In this document: in pieces, positions 32,489 through 43,965 of the stretch
How positions within the stretch are numbered: position 1 is the first letter of the stretch
Layout of the letters: each line of letters begins with the position of its first letter
Source of the DNA: Meandrina meandrites
Taxonomy: Eukaryota; Cnidaria; Anthozoa; Scleractinia; Meandrinidae
Length of the DNA stretch: 64,000 nucleotides
Assembly (NCBI GenBank): GCA_963693305.1
Contig: OY855913.1
Coordinates: 25,925,114-25,989,113 of the forward strand
Direction: 5' to 3'
Program-made: the position numbers and the translations under genes
Notes under the pieces: generated by a model
What the model saw: the letters and a program-made list of their open reading frames with translations, nothing else
What the model was told of the DNA's origin: nothing
Databases searched by the model: none

Positions 32489-35400
32489 TTAATCGTGATC
32501 AAGCATGGCTCGTGTCTTCCAACGAGAATCCAGCGCGGCCGCACGCCGTGGGATTTCCCTCCCCTTGTTTGTCTGCCTTTCTGTGTCTCCCACCGGGTTT
32601 GTGTTGCGCTGACCACTTTCACTCTCATTCTCTCTCGCCACACTACTTACCTCTAACGGATACAGTTTTTGCATTGCTCTGTTAACAATGATGGGCTTTC
32701 CCTTGGTAATCACTTTCAACTTAGCACCTCTAACCACGTCATCTTTTCCCACAACAAGTTCTAATACTTTCCCCATCTTCCATTTAGACCTCTTAACATT
32801 GTCTTCGTGCACCAACACTACGTCCCCAATACTTACCTGGTTTTGAACTTCCTTCCTACCTCGGTGATGCTCTCTCAAATCTGTCAGGTATTCCTTTCTC
32901 CATCGATTCCAAAAATGAATTCTTAACCTGGCAAGGTACCTGAACCTTCTAAGAAACCCTGTCTCGCTCTCCTCCTCGTCATTCCTGACCTCTTCTGGCA
33001 GACTCGACAACCGGCGTCCATAGATCAGGTGAGATGGTGTGAGCATTTCAGCTCCAACTTCGTCATACTCATACGTTAGAGGACGCGAATTTAGGGTTGC
33101 CTCTAGTTCCATCAAAATAGTCAACATTTCGTCCGCGTTGAGCTTCGCATTTCCGAGGACCTTTCGAAGACAACGTTTCGCGGTACCGATCAAGCGCTCA
33201 AAAAATCCACCCCACCAAGGGGCCCTCTCCAAATTAAACTTCCAATCAATTCGATTGCTCTCTAAATGCTCTCTTACCTCTTGTTTGTCATGCAGTCGCC
33301 TTAGCAACTTCTCGGACGCCTTAAAGGTCTTGGCGTTGTCGGAAATTATCAGTGATGGGGTTCCTCTCCGAGCTGCAAATCTACGCATACAGCGGACAAA
33401 AGTACTTGCAGTCAGATCCTTCACTAGATCGAGGGTAACAGCTCGTGTCACACAACACGTGAACAGGGCAATGTAAGATTTGACCATTTCACCTGTCGGT
33501 GACTTCACAAACAAAGGACCGGCAAAGTCTACACCTACCTTCGAAAATGGCAAAGCCTCTTTTACTCTGAAGTCTGGAAGTGCAGCTTCTGGTGGGGATC
33601 CATAGGGTTTTCCCTGTTGCCTTTTACAAGTCACGCATTCGTTTAACACCTTCTTAATAGCTTGTCTTCCTTTCGGCACCCAGAACCGTGATCTCAGCTC
33701 TCCAAGTGTTGCCCGGATTCCACCGTGTTTTGTCTTCAGATGACACTCCTCTATCACCAGTTTTGTCAGTTTGTCGTCTCTTGGGAGGATGATTGGTTGT
33801 CGTGACTCTGGCTCTAGGTCCGAATGTTCCAGTCTACCTTGGCACTTTAACAGCCCATTAATTTCAGTCAATTTCAGCTTCATAGCCAAATCATTATAAT
33901 GTTTGCTACCTTTCAGCTCATCTTGGGAAGACCTTATCCACATTCGCTCCGCCTCTACTATTTCACTCCTACACAGCATGCCCTTTCTCCGCTCGGTGCC
34001 CTTCGTCTTTGATTTTGAATTGTGCAGGAAACGTTTGACCCACGCAGTCACACGTAATAGCCGTCCGAAATTACTAAATTTGTTTACATCTATCACTTGC
34101 GTGGCACCCGTTCGCTTTGTCACACTCGCCACTGTCACGTTCAACTTCTTTCTCTCTTCGTTGCTCTGTGGAGTCTCACTGACCTCTGAGTTCGGCCATT
34201 CGCTCTCTGGTCTGGTCAGCCAAGTTGGACCTCTCCACCATAGCTCACTTTCTTTCAGTCTCGACGCTCGCTCACCTCTCGAACCGATGTCAGCCGGGTT
34301 TTCTTGCCCTGGACAATGTCCCCATTCGTTTTTCTTTGTAATCTTGAGAATCTCGTTAACCCGGTGACGGACGAATTGTTTCCATTCCCCGTTGTTTTCG
34401 ATCCACCAGAGAGCGGTCTTGCTATCTAACCACAAGCGTGTCGTGCCGATATTAACTTCATCTTTCAATGCGTTCTTTACGGTGTCCATAAGAGTCGCAA
34501 GAATTTTTCCAGACATCAGTTCTAGACGCGGAATGGTCTGTTCCTTTATGGGAGAAACTCTCGTCTTGGAGGTCAGCAGCGTCAAAGAAACGGCTCCAGA
34601 AACCTCACACACAAAGTAAATAATCGCGCAATACGCCTTTCTGCTTGCATCCGCAAATCCGTGCAGCGAACAGTTGAACTCACCTTGTTCTATTCCATAG
34701 ACACATCTTGGCACATGGACCTCTTTCGTCTCCTTCAAGTCCCTTAGCCATCCAATCCAACTCTTCTCTCTTTCGCCGGTTATCCGTTCGTCCCAGTCTA
34801 CTTTGCTCACACACAACTCTTGAAATAAAACTTTCATGCCAACAAGTACTGGACTCAGCAAGCCTAAGGGGTCATACATACCTGCGATCACCTTCAAAAT
34901 GTTTCGTTTCGTAACGGGTAACCCATGCGCTCTTTCAACCATTTCAGACAGCTCAAACACAAACGTATCATTGTCGCAATTCCACGACTGCCCTAGTACC
35001 TTTTCATTCTTGGTTCCTACCTTTGCGCCGAGTGTGGCTTTGGCGTAACTTTCGTCAGCGCTTTCGATTTGTTTGTCCACGTTCGACTCGCCACGCAGTT
35101 CGCGCTGTATTATTTTTGCTCTTAACTCCTCGCTGTTAGTCAACCATTTCCTCAATTTAAACCCACCTATCGCAAGTCTTGTCTTCGCCTTTTCATACAA
35201 CTCACCTGCCCCCCGAGTGGTCTTTTGCCCTGTAACAAGATCATCGACGTAAAAACTCTTTTTCATAACCCGCACGAACTCTGGGTCGATCTCAGTAAAC
35301 GAATCTAAATGGTACTGGAGTGTTGCATTAAGCAAAAACGGCGAACAGTTGACTCCAAACACAACACGACAGAATCTGTAAACAACTGGATCTAATCGCT

Positions 35401-38092
35401 CGCTGTCAACACCCTTCACCCAAAGAAACCTCAAACAATCCCTGTCACGCTCGTTGACCACAATATTGAGAAACGCTTTCTCAATATCACCAACTAACGC
35501 AACGCGCTTCTCTCTAAATCGAATGAGAATGTCAAACAATAATGGAGATAAAGCAGGCCCCACGTGCAGACAATCATTTAACGACACGCCCCCTTTTCCT
35601 TCCTTTGAAGATGCGTCATAAACCACGCGAATCTTTGTGGTTTTGGCTTCATTCCGAATAACTGCGTGATGTGGCAGATAATGCACTTTATCGGGCGTTT
35701 CTAATTCCAACACTCTTTCAATAATACCGACTTCTGCTTGCTCCTTGATAATCGCATCATACGCATTCAAATTCTCCGGTACGCTTTTCAACTTTTCGAT
35801 CTGCCCCTTTAGACGCTTAAAACTGTTACGGTAGTTGCTTGGTAGCGGCGCGTGCCCCTCTTTCCAAGGAAGACCGACTTCGTACCTTTTCCCGTTGAAC
35901 GAAATGGCGTCTTTTAACGCCTCGTGGACCTCATTTTCTTCCCTTATGCCCAAGGTCTCAAAATCCCACAATTTTTGGACGCTATCATCTAATTCACGAT
36001 CACTCCTTGGCATCGCGTGGCCAACAAAATTGACACTAATTTGCGCGTCGTCACGAAGGCCCTTCATTGGGCCTGACAGAACCCACCCTAGGCTGGTTTC
36101 TACGGCAACTGGCTGGTCCGCCTCCCCCCGTATGGTTCTCCCCCTTTGAAACGACCAAAGGTAATCCGCTCCGATCAATAAATCTATGCCCAGGACCTCG
36201 TCCTTACGATTCACATCTGAGAACCAGAGGCCTTGCAAATAGGGGTATTCGCCCCTCCTCATTTCAATATGTTGATTGCCGATCTCCGCTATGGTGGGGA
36301 CCTCATACGCCTCAATTTTAATTCTATCTCCCCCCTGCAAGGGAAACACGTCTAACTCAAAGACCGCCCTCAGATTACAATCTTTCGTTTGTTGACCAAA
36401 CGTACTTATTTCAATCCATTCCTTACCTTTAAGTGGTAACCCAGCCGTTTGTACTGCTCGAGTCGTAATAAAAGATCGGTGGCTACCCGCATCGAATAAC
36501 ACTCTTACCCTCACACTCTTTCTATCGCCCCTAACCACAGCTTGTGCGGTTTGTAAGGCGACCCTCCCCACGGATCCCACATGAAAGGTAGGACTTGCAA
36601 CTGCCTGAGAATTTTGCATTGCATCACTCCCCCCGGATCCCTTGGGTTGGGCGGCGGTGGCATGACTGGAACTATCAGAATGCACAAAAACACCGCGATC
36701 ACCATTGTGGCCGGAACTGAACTGATTCCGTTGCGCACTATTTCCCCTTTCACAAATAGAAACATGATGTTTTCCCATGCAAATATTACAAGCTAACTTA
36801 GACAAACAATCACGCGAAATGTGGCCCCTTTGGGCACAAATAAAACATCTACCGTACTTACGTAGTAGTTGCCTTCTCTCGTCTACTGATTTTACATTTG
36901 TACAATCCTGGTGGGCGTGCCCACCTTTACAATACGCGCAAAACAGTTTGTTCATTTTTGCCAACAGAGCGCTGGCAGTGTTCAGTTCGTCCATCTTTTT
37001 CTTCCTGTCCTTGTCGTTACGTGTGTACTGGCTGCTTTCAGACTTGTTGATCGTACAATGTTCCTCCCTCAGTTCAAGCTCACTGAGCAGTTCCTTCAAC
37101 AAATCCTCCATCTTCCATTCCGTGTGATTTTTTCCTCGAGTGATTTGTAGTTTTACCGCTTCTGGTAATTTGCCAAGGATGGCGGGCACAACGATTCCTT
37201 CGTACGTGCTGGCATTAACTTCCAAGGCTTTAAGGCCTCTATGGTGGGTTTCGATCTTGTCATAAAGTCTACGAAGGCCTGTCGTGTCCCTTTCACTAAG
37301 AACTGGTGCGACGCTTAACAATTCATTGACGTGCGCTCTTTCGATAACAACAGGCTTTCCAAATCGTCCTCTCAACAATTCAATGGCTTCCTTATAATTG
37401 GCTGTTGTTAGCGCAAGTCCTGCGATGGTTGTTCTCGCGGCTCCCCCTAGAAGACCGCGCAGATAGGTAAACTTGTCGATATCCGAAAGGTTTGGGTTTG
37501 AATGAATGGAGCTCTGGTAGCAGTCCCAGAATTCTTGCCATTCGTCCACCTTTCCATTAAAACGCCTGACCTCTAGCTTGGGAAGCTTCACTCGCACGTT
37601 ACTGTTTGTGGCCACATTACTACTCGCAACTGGTGGGTTCTGATGTGGGCTCACAGGACTTTCTGTTTTTGGCGTAAGAAGCTCAGCCAAGGTCGTAGTA
37701 ATGGCCTTTATCTCTCCTTTTAGGTTTCCAGCAATTTGGACTTCTTCTGCGATGTCCTCATCGGTAACGCCCTCTTGTTCTACAAGGCCACTCAAAATTT
37801 CTGCATCCAGCTTTCTCAAACTTTCAAGCTGCTCTTCAAGCGATGCTTTAATTTGTACGATTCTCGGTCGCGTTTCTGTGGTTGACTCACCCGCTTCGAT
37901 AAAGCCTTTAGCTTCTGGCAGGACCTGACTCACGTAAGCCCTATGCCCACCTCGTGTTTTTCTCTTTGTCTTCACGGCTTCTGCCATGTCCGTTCTCGTT
38001 TCTTTCAGCTCACAGTATCCGGCTCGAAGGACCAAGTGTTCGGGAAACTCTCCCGACGCTGGTTCACAATCAAAAGGACTGTATCTTTCCAA
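32489..38092 (-). CDS. BEL/Pao gag-pol polyprotein
   Basis: A 1867-residue frame is uninterrupted. In order: a coiled Gag region with a DUF1759-like segment (about 170-260), zinc knuckles C385-C388-H392-C397, C416-C419-H424-C429 and C435-C438-H443-C447, an aspartic protease with D534-A-G, a reverse transcriptase with an aspartate in VGDIEKAF (869) and YVDD (948-951), RNase H with D1148, E1191 and D1223, an integrase zinc finger H1451/H1456/C1486/C1489, and an integrase core D1522, D1585, E1632. Gag, protease, RT, RNase H and integrase are thus all present with their key residues, so autonomous activity is plausible. The first ATG (38092) lies inside the 5' LTR and its frame reads through the primer-binding site; Met36 (37987) is the first ATG within the internal region and is a more conventional start. 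There is no envelope frame. Confidence 0.95.
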   Translation of the reverse strand: MERYSPFDCEPASGEFPEHLVLRAGYCELKETRTDMAEAVKTKRKTRGGHRAYVSQVLPEAKGFIEAGESTTETRPRIVQIKASLEEQLESLRKLDAEILSGLVEQEGVTDEDIAEEVQIAGNLKGEIKAITTTLAELLTPKTESPVSPHQNPPVASSNVATNSNVRVKLPKLEVRRFNGKVDEWQEFWDCYQSSIHSNPNLSDIDKFTYLRGLLGGAARTTIAGLALTTANYKEAIELLRGRFGKPVVIERAHVNELLSVAPVLSERDTTGLRRLYDKIETHHRGLKALEVNASTYEGIVVPAILGKLPEAVKLQITRGKNHTEWKMEDLLKELLSELELREEHCTINKSESSQYTRNDKDRKKKMDELNTASALLAKMNKLFCAYCKGGHAHQDCTNVKSVDERRQLLRKYGRCFICAQRGHISRDCLSKLACNICMGKHHVSICERGNSAQRNQFSSGHNGDRGVFVHSDSSSHATAAQPKGSGGSDAMQNSQAVASPTFHVGSVGRVALQTAQAVVRGDRKSVRVRVLFDAGSHRSFITTRAVQTAGLPLKGKEWIEISTFGQQTKDCNLRAVFELDVFPLQGGDRIKIEAYEVPTIAEIGNQHIEMRRGEYPYLQGLWFSDVNRKDEVLGIDLLIGADYLWSFQRGRTIRGEADQPVAVETSLGWVLSGPMKGLRDDAQISVNFVGHAMPRSDRELDDSVQKLWDFETLGIREENEVHEALKDAISFNGKRYEVGLPWKEGHAPLPSNYRNSFKRLKGQIEKLKSVPENLNAYDAIIKEQAEVGIIERVLELETPDKVHYLPHHAVIRNEAKTTKIRVVYDASSKEGKGGVSLNDCLHVGPALSPLLFDILIRFREKRVALVGDIEKAFLNIVVNERDRDCLRFLWVKGVDSERLDPVVYRFCRVVFGVNCSPFLLNATLQYHLDSFTEIDPEFVRVMKKSFYVDDLVTGQKTTRGAGELYEKAKTRLAIGGFKLRKWLTNSEELRAKIIQRELRGESNVDKQIESADESYAKATLGAKVGTKNEKVLGQSWNCDNDTFVFELSEMVERAHGLPVTKRNILKVIAGMYDPLGLLSPVLVGMKVLFQELCVSKVDWDERITGEREKSWIGWLRDLKETKEVHVPRCVYGIEQGEFNCSLHGFADASRKAYCAIIYFVCEVSGAVSLTLLTSKTRVSPIKEQTIPRLELMSGKILATLMDTVKNALKDEVNIGTTRLWLDSKTALWWIENNGEWKQFVRHRVNEILKITKKNEWGHCPGQENPADIGSRGERASRLKESELWWRGPTWLTRPESEWPNSEVSETPQSNEERKKLNVTVASVTKRTGATQVIDVNKFSNFGRLLRVTAWVKRFLHNSKSKTKGTERRKGMLCRSEIVEAERMWIRSSQDELKGSKHYNDLAMKLKLTEINGLLKCQGRLEHSDLEPESRQPIILPRDDKLTKLVIEECHLKTKHGGIRATLGELRSRFWVPKGRQAIKKVLNECVTCKRQQGKPYGSPPEAALPDFRVKEALPFSKVGVDFAGPLFVKSPTGEMVKSYIALFTCCVTRAVTLDLVKDLTASTFVRCMRRFAARRGTPSLIISDNAKTFKASEKLLRRLHDKQEVREHLESNRIDWKFNLERAPWWGGFFERLIGTAKRCLRKVLGNAKLNADEMLTILMELEATLNSRPLTYEYDEVGAEMLTPSHLIYGRRLSSLPEEVRNDEEESETGFLRRFRYLARLRIHFWNRWRKEYLTDLREHHRGRKEVQNQVSIGDVVLVHEDNVKRSKWKMGKVLELVVGKDDVVRGAKLKVITKGKPIIVNRAMQKLYPLEVSSVARENESESGQRNTNPVGDTERQTNKGREIPRRAAALDSRWKTRAMLDHD
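38018..38034 (-). promoter_or_regulatory. Primer-binding site, complementary to tRNA-Tyr
   Basis: On the coding strand it reads TGGTCCTTCGAGCCGGA, two bases inside the 5' LTR. This complements the 3' end of metazoan tRNA-Tyr (..TCGAAGGA-CCA) over 17 bases. The tRNA identity comes from recall of tRNA-Tyr and should be checked against the host tRNA set. Confidence 0.8.
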
Positions 38093-38397
38093 TGGTTGCG
38101 TTTTATTCTCTCACAATCTCGTTCACAATGTTATACTATCAATCGCTTTTCCGTTCTAAATTGAAGCTTTACATCAATACCTTATACATCCGAGAAATGA
38201 AATACAATCATGCTGCGGTTAAATCTTGGCTCGCTATATCCTATTGTAATACATAGCCTTAATTAAATCTATTCTTAGTTGTCTTGAAACAGTACGTGAT
38301 ATATTGCCTATGCAATCTGTAAGTAAAGTCACGCAGTGACGTAACATAAACAATTCGGATAGCGTGATATGAAATTACAATTGATTATTATCAGACA
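38037..38397 (-). repeat. 5' LTR of the BEL/Pao element
   Basis: The 361-bp LTR is upstream of gag-pol on the minus strand and should carry the element's promoter. The gag-pol frame opens within its last 56 bases. The right flank is the 5-bp target repeat agttc. Confidence 0.93.
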
Positions 38398-41300
38398 AGT
38401 TCAGTAATTAAACCAACAGGACGACAATAAATTTACGAGTGAATTTTATGCTTCATCGTTCAGTCTCAAAGCGAGTTTGGGTCTACCGACTTGACTGCGA
38501 ACATTTGACAGCTGATAAGTAATTTGAAATTGCAAAACTTAAAACAAACCCAAAATTTGGTCCCTTGAAACTACGTCATTCAACAGATTCAATTTGCGTG
38601 TGTTCCTAACGGTCCACAGCATTAATAGTATTGTCATACATCGCAATCGCCCGAGGTGTTTTTCAATCCAGTGATCAAACCAATAGGCAGCTAAACTTTT
38701 ATCAGTCGAAGGACTAGTGAAAGCATTTTTAATTCGCTCAATATCTTTAACTATTTTCACACAGTATGAGAGGTTTGTTTGTCTTCTAAAAGAAGACATA
38801 ATATTCTTCAAAAAAAGGGCAAGAGGAAGCTATAGTTTCGAATATTGTCATATACAAGTAAAATATACTCTGTCAAGTCGCCTTGGCCTTAGAATATTGA
38901 GCACTTAACATGCTCAGTGGGGACGCCAATGAATAAGTCGCTGCAGCGCAGACCAGCTATTATTATGAAAACTGACATTGTTCAGTTTCATCAACGGCAC
39001 GGCAGGCTACCTATCGAAATTGTTTCAGACATTTCAAGTTATAAAAAATTTTTTGTTGTCTGTTATTCAGTTTTGGACTTCAACGTCGCTAATTGAGGTT
39101 GAATCACGCGACTCAATGGGAGTCTGCAGAAAACGCATATTTGATAGCTAGGAACCGTGATCCGTTAATTTGATTAACTAAGTTACTTAGCGCTTGAGAC
39201 GAACCCAAAGTTTGGTACGTCTTACCTATGGCATGTTTGGTCACTAGGGAGGGTATAGGCAGTCTAAATCTCGGTCTAGGCATTTAAAACAAGGGACTGG
39301 GCGCTGGCTAGTTTTGGATTTTACTATTCGATATACCTGGGAATTAATTTTGAAAAACTGAGCTTTCAGAAATGCAATTTCCTAAAACTGAGTCACTTTC
39401 ATGCGATATTTACTGCATATTTACTTGCTAACTTTTACTGAGCTGTTATTGGTATTGTGTCGCTTGCGCATTTGAGCAGTAAGACCCGGTATCCACGTCA
39501 CTTATCGACGATTAGAGATTCCTGGGTCACCAAGATTCGATCAGGGCTGCGTCGTTTGTCGCTTTTATCCCTTGGAAGGCCTCATAGTTGGCAAATCAGT
39601 TCTTGTAAGCATTCGATCGATAAAGTAAAACTTCCAATGCCTTCCTTTCCTTCGTAGGAGAGAATTTGTGTATAAAGCGATTGCGCAAACACATGAACAG
39701 CGAATGTGATATCGCACGAGAAAGCTGGCTTGAAGATCGAGCTAACGTTCACATTACTTGAAGGAAACTGTTCTCTATGAATGGAAAATGCGGTTCAATA
39801 TGACAACACGGAAACCAATTACTGTGCCATTGATGCTAAAAACATCACTAGCTAGTGACTACGAGATTATATAATTATCATAAAATAAGCACACATATCC
39901 AGCTGAACCCTTAACGATTAGCAAAAAAGAAAACCAACCTGCATTCACTGACGTCCAAAGAACAGCGGGCAAGTTAAAGATGGAGGAGTTTTAAATTTAT
40001 AGAGACTAGAGCTTGCAATTGTGAACTGCGTATTTGGGCGGATGAGTCATCTAAGGAACTATTATATCGATCTGTTGTCTCTGTTATCTCCTGTCTCCTT
40101 GGCGATTAGAGGCCTCACGCCAAGATTCTGTCATTTCTCCGCCCCTAGGCCATAAGGCACATTTTTGTCAAGAATTAAAAATTCCACATATGAAATTGAC
40201 TTTTGAGGCGTGGCTCATGTGTGGCATGACTACCTACCTTCTAACTACCTTTTCTACTCAATCGGTTTTGATTTATTTGGCTGCAGCGTGCCAGTGGAAC
40301 TGCTTTTGACAGAAACGATTGATATTGAATGGACCACCATGGAGAGAGAAAAACCGGATCCTCTGACTGTAGAGGAACTAATTAATCAGCGATTCTTAAT
40401 CATGAAGTATACCGTCCGAATTCCAATATTTTTGGAAAAGTTTAACAGCTTGTCTCCTACCATTAAAGCATAAAGGGTGCGTGCGTCACTTCGCGTGATT
40501 CAACCTCGGTTTATAGGGACGTCGAAGCTAAAAATTTATCAGTCAGTAATTTTCATGTCTAAAACAATTTAATTAATAGCTAGCCTGTCGCGCCTTTGAT
40601 GAGATGCGGCGAAAAAGAGAAGCGGAATAAATTTATAAACATATTTTTAGCAAGGACAATTTTTGAAACTAGCTCCCGCGTGCTAAATACTTATCTGAAT
40701 ACACGGAAAAGAATTTCTATTAATCAGTCGAAGGTATAAATTAGTAATGGGAATTGGGATCGGTAAATCTAAATGGCAGCAAGGTCGAAATACACACTCC
40801 CTTGTTTTGAAAGACAAACAAACCTCTCACACTGTGTGAAAACACTTGAAAATATTTAGCAATTAGAATTACTTGGCTAGTCCGCGTTCGAGATAACATC
40901 AAACTAAAGCACCCAGTTTAGCTGCTTATTGGTTTGATCACTGGACCAAAAAACACCTCGGGCGATTCGTTCTCAATTGACTGGTTCCCTTGAAGGATTG
41001 CGATGTCTGACAATACTTTCAAAGCTGTGCTCCGTTAGGAAAACACGCAAATGGTTTTTCAATTTCAAATTACCTAAGCCTGGCTTGTATCAAATGTTCG
41101 CAGTTACTCGCTTGATCCAAGTCGCTGCAAGGGAACGCTGAACCATAAATTTATTCATATCATTAAGTTATTTAAATTCTTGTCATTTTCTGTTGGTTTA
41201 GTTAGGACTCAATGGGTGGGAATATTTGAAGTGATTCACACAGCCCCCGCTTGAAAGGTTGTGTCGCTCGAAGAAAAATATCTTTTGTTAGAAATTGGAA

Positions 41301-42130
41301 CGCATTTCCTAAACTTTTCTTTTATTCGAACCTTGATCCTCGGCTTAAAAAATCCCAACCTCTGAGTCGGAAAAAACATCTTGCCTCATTTCCGTCTGAG
41401 ATTTCGAGATCGAATCAAAAAAAGTTTCAGAGTCGAGTTTTCTCGGTAGCATTTGCCAGGTGAGCCCCCATTATATCTCCCTCGTGTCCCCGGCCCGGAT
41501 GCCCGTAACAGTGCACGGGTTCGCTGCTCATTGTTAATTTTTGCTCAGTAGCAGGATGAAACTCCGGCTCCAGAAAAAAAACTCCAATCATGTTTATATC
41601 CTCGCGATGACTCAAAAAGAGTCAATAAACCGTGACATAAGCAGTTAAAATGCGGTAAACTGAGATGAACAACGACAATCATAACCATTATTCCGTTGCG
41701 TATCAAGCTTTATTTGGAGAAGCACACTGGGAAAAGCTTGAAGATTCGGTGGCATTTGCCTAAACTGCGAGAAACGACGACAGCGACATTTCCCGCCGTT
41801 GGTTTGGCGACTTCGGTCCTCAGAAGCATGTGACAGTGCCGGACACGGGTAGCCCTCTGTAGATGGGCCCCGTGATGCGTGAATTACCACTGAGTCGAGT
41901 ATGACGCGTGTTCCGCTAATTTTGAGGAACGTGATTCGTTTATATTCCGGCAAAAAGATGTTCGGGGTTGAAACCGAAGATAAATTCATCGTAAATCGAT
42001 TTAATTAAGGTAGTGGAGCAAGATTGATCATCGACACGAATGAAAAATTGACTGCTTTTCGCATCGATTTTGTAATTCGTGACTCACGTATTACAAATGT
42101 ATGAACTTTAAACGAGCTCTAAAACATGAG
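38398..42130. other. Inserted and rearranged spacer DNA, unit 2
   Basis: The stretch from 39590 to 40170 is the remainder of the second 1 kb direct repeat (matches 11140-11690). The rest, 38403-39580 and 40200-42120, has no counterpart in unit 1. It contains inverted arms (38498-38830 with 40800-41110) and a dispersed-repeat fragment at 41765-41830. Similarity to unit 1 returns briefly at about 42135-42200 (matches 12250-12310). The 87-codon frame at 40210-40473 shows no recognisable domain. Confidence 0.55.
38498..41110. repeat. Imperfect inverted arms of about 300 bp
   Basis: Left arm 38498-38830 and right arm 40800-41110 are imperfect reverse complements. Examples are agaggtttgtttgtctt against agacaaacaaacctct, cgcccgaggtgttttt against aaaacacctcgggcg, and cgaacatttga against tcaaatgttcg. 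They flank about 2 kb that includes unit-derived sequence, so they may be two opposed copies of one repeat and not the ends of one transposon. Confidence 0.55.
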
Positions 42131-43799
42131 AGGGAGAAGAAAAAAAGCCGGACTATATCAAGAGGGAAATATTTTTGAATAAAAGGCACATTTATTCTGT
42201 GGACTTTCTGTGGACTGTTACAGTGGGCAAGTTTATATGTACCCTGAATGTGAAATTACCTCAAACTCGCACCCCCATCTAAAATCGATTCTCGTATCGA
42301 CGCCGCGCCCCCTCCCGACCCTCCCCTTGTGTCATTGAATATTATCGCCGTTCATCACATCCAGGACTTCGTGTACTTCACTAGCCACCTACACAGACGC
42401 TCTTTATGTACAGTAAATATTAAGCAGTGTTAGCAGTGTCAGCAGTGTCACGAGAGGTCTTCTATGTTTTTGTGTAAACTATGATAGAATATTAGGTGTA
42501 CCTACTGATAGACAAAATAACCTTTGAACAACATAAAAAAAACCCAGAAGTTCAATCCCTAAGTTGTGAACAAACCATAATCAATGTTTTTTGAGTGATT
42601 TTCTCAGCACAGTGCAGTGCGTTTTAGAAAGATTAGGCCAGTATTAGTGGATTTCCAGTTTATACTAACACGTTCATTGGATTTTTAAGTAGCACTAAAT
42701 CTTGGTGAGATTTCCCTGACCCCAGGGGGGTACTCGAAGTATACTTGACGGGGGGGTCCGACGGAGCTTCATATATAATAGTCCATGGGCCCAGACCCCA
42801 AAATTAGGCATTTGGTACCATTCGGAGGGACAAATGCTATCATATATTTTTCGAATCCTTGAACACTCTAGTTCATTTTGGTATGTGATAGCAATTCCAA
42901 AAGAGTAGCTTTCTTGCTTAAATCACGTGATTTCTGACGTGATTTCTGAAAGGTAATGAAAAATCACTTTATCGAAACTTCAAACACGTAAATGTTGTGA
43001 GAGAGGCCTGACAAAGTACAGGAAAGGCAACTGATGCTAGCCAAGGGCTTTTGCCGCACTTAAGGGTTTTTTTCTTTATGGTTTCCATGGCAACAAAGCC
43101 GGATTGCAATGTAGACCTCTTATATATCGAGAGTGATATTAGAATTTCAAAATATGGACCGAGTTTTTAAATGAATCAGGTAGAGAAAACAAGGATTTGT
43201 GTTTTACAGTACGGACCGATCACTTGAGGTTAATAAGAGTTATACTGGTTTCTCTTTCTTATAAAAATGAAAGCCTTTCGAGCCAACAGATGCGCGCGGG
43301 AGGCGGCCTCAATTTGACTAAAGCGCGTGGAGGTTTTATCTAACGTCATTGAAATTACAAATCTTGCCAGTGTATCTTATAAACTTTTTTTTTACATATT
43401 CTTGCCATAAAGAACATAAAAATCTTGTAAATTTGATATCGATTCAGTGCTTTGTTTAGAGGATAAAGCATTTTGACATTTGCGTAGTCCCGGATGAAAG
43501 TGTTTCCTAATTGTCACAAAAACGTGTATTCCAGCTTCATTGTGTTGTTAAATTACAGACGCGACATCAATCACAAAGTAACATCTAAAATAATGTTAAG
43601 TGAAGATGAATAATATTAATGGAAGAGTTTTCTCGACTGATTATACATTTCTTTGGCCGCCCTATTTGTGCCCCAAATTAAAGAGGGAAACTAACATTGT
43701 GGCTGCATAGTCAACACTGTTTTGTCTCACAATTATTTTCTTAAGAACTTGGTTGTAAAGAATGCCACAGAGCTTTGATTTGGCCTGCTCTATTAACCA

Positions 43800-43965
43800 A
43801 TTCCTCTCTACACCCAGGTGTATTAAATGGTACTTGCGAAGTTACTGCAGGAGGGAGGGGGGGAAGGAGCCCTGCGATGGATTAGCATCCCATCCAGGGG
43901 GATTAGCAATAGTGCTAGTCGCTTAATACTACAGATACCGGGATAAGCTCCAGCCTGATGGGTCA
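43800..43965 (-). repeat. Dispersed repeat fragment
   Basis: On the minus strand it contains gagcttatcccggtatctg, ctggatgggatgctaatcc and atcgcagggctcc, followed by a polyC run and cacctgggtgt. These strings resemble a highly repeated family that I recall from coral and other marine animal genomes; the family name is not certain. It has no coding content. Confidence 0.45.

Larger units (their letters stand above)
32049..38397 (-). mobile_element. Structurally complete BEL/Pao LTR retrotransposon (6349 bp)
   Basis: Two 361-bp LTRs (TG..CA) in direct orientation flank one continuous gag-pol frame. The element is bounded by a 5-bp target duplication, agttc (32044-32048 and 38398-38402), the size usual for BEL/Pao. 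The primer-binding site and polypurine tract are in place. The LTRs show no difference that I could find by reading them in full, so the insertion is recent. It lies inside other inserted DNA in the spacer of unit 2 and is absent from unit 1. Confidence 0.95.

Noticed and set aside
33039..37150. Several plus-strand frames of 70-154 codons
   Set aside because: They are antisense shadows of the BEL/Pao gag-pol frame, which accounts for the whole region.
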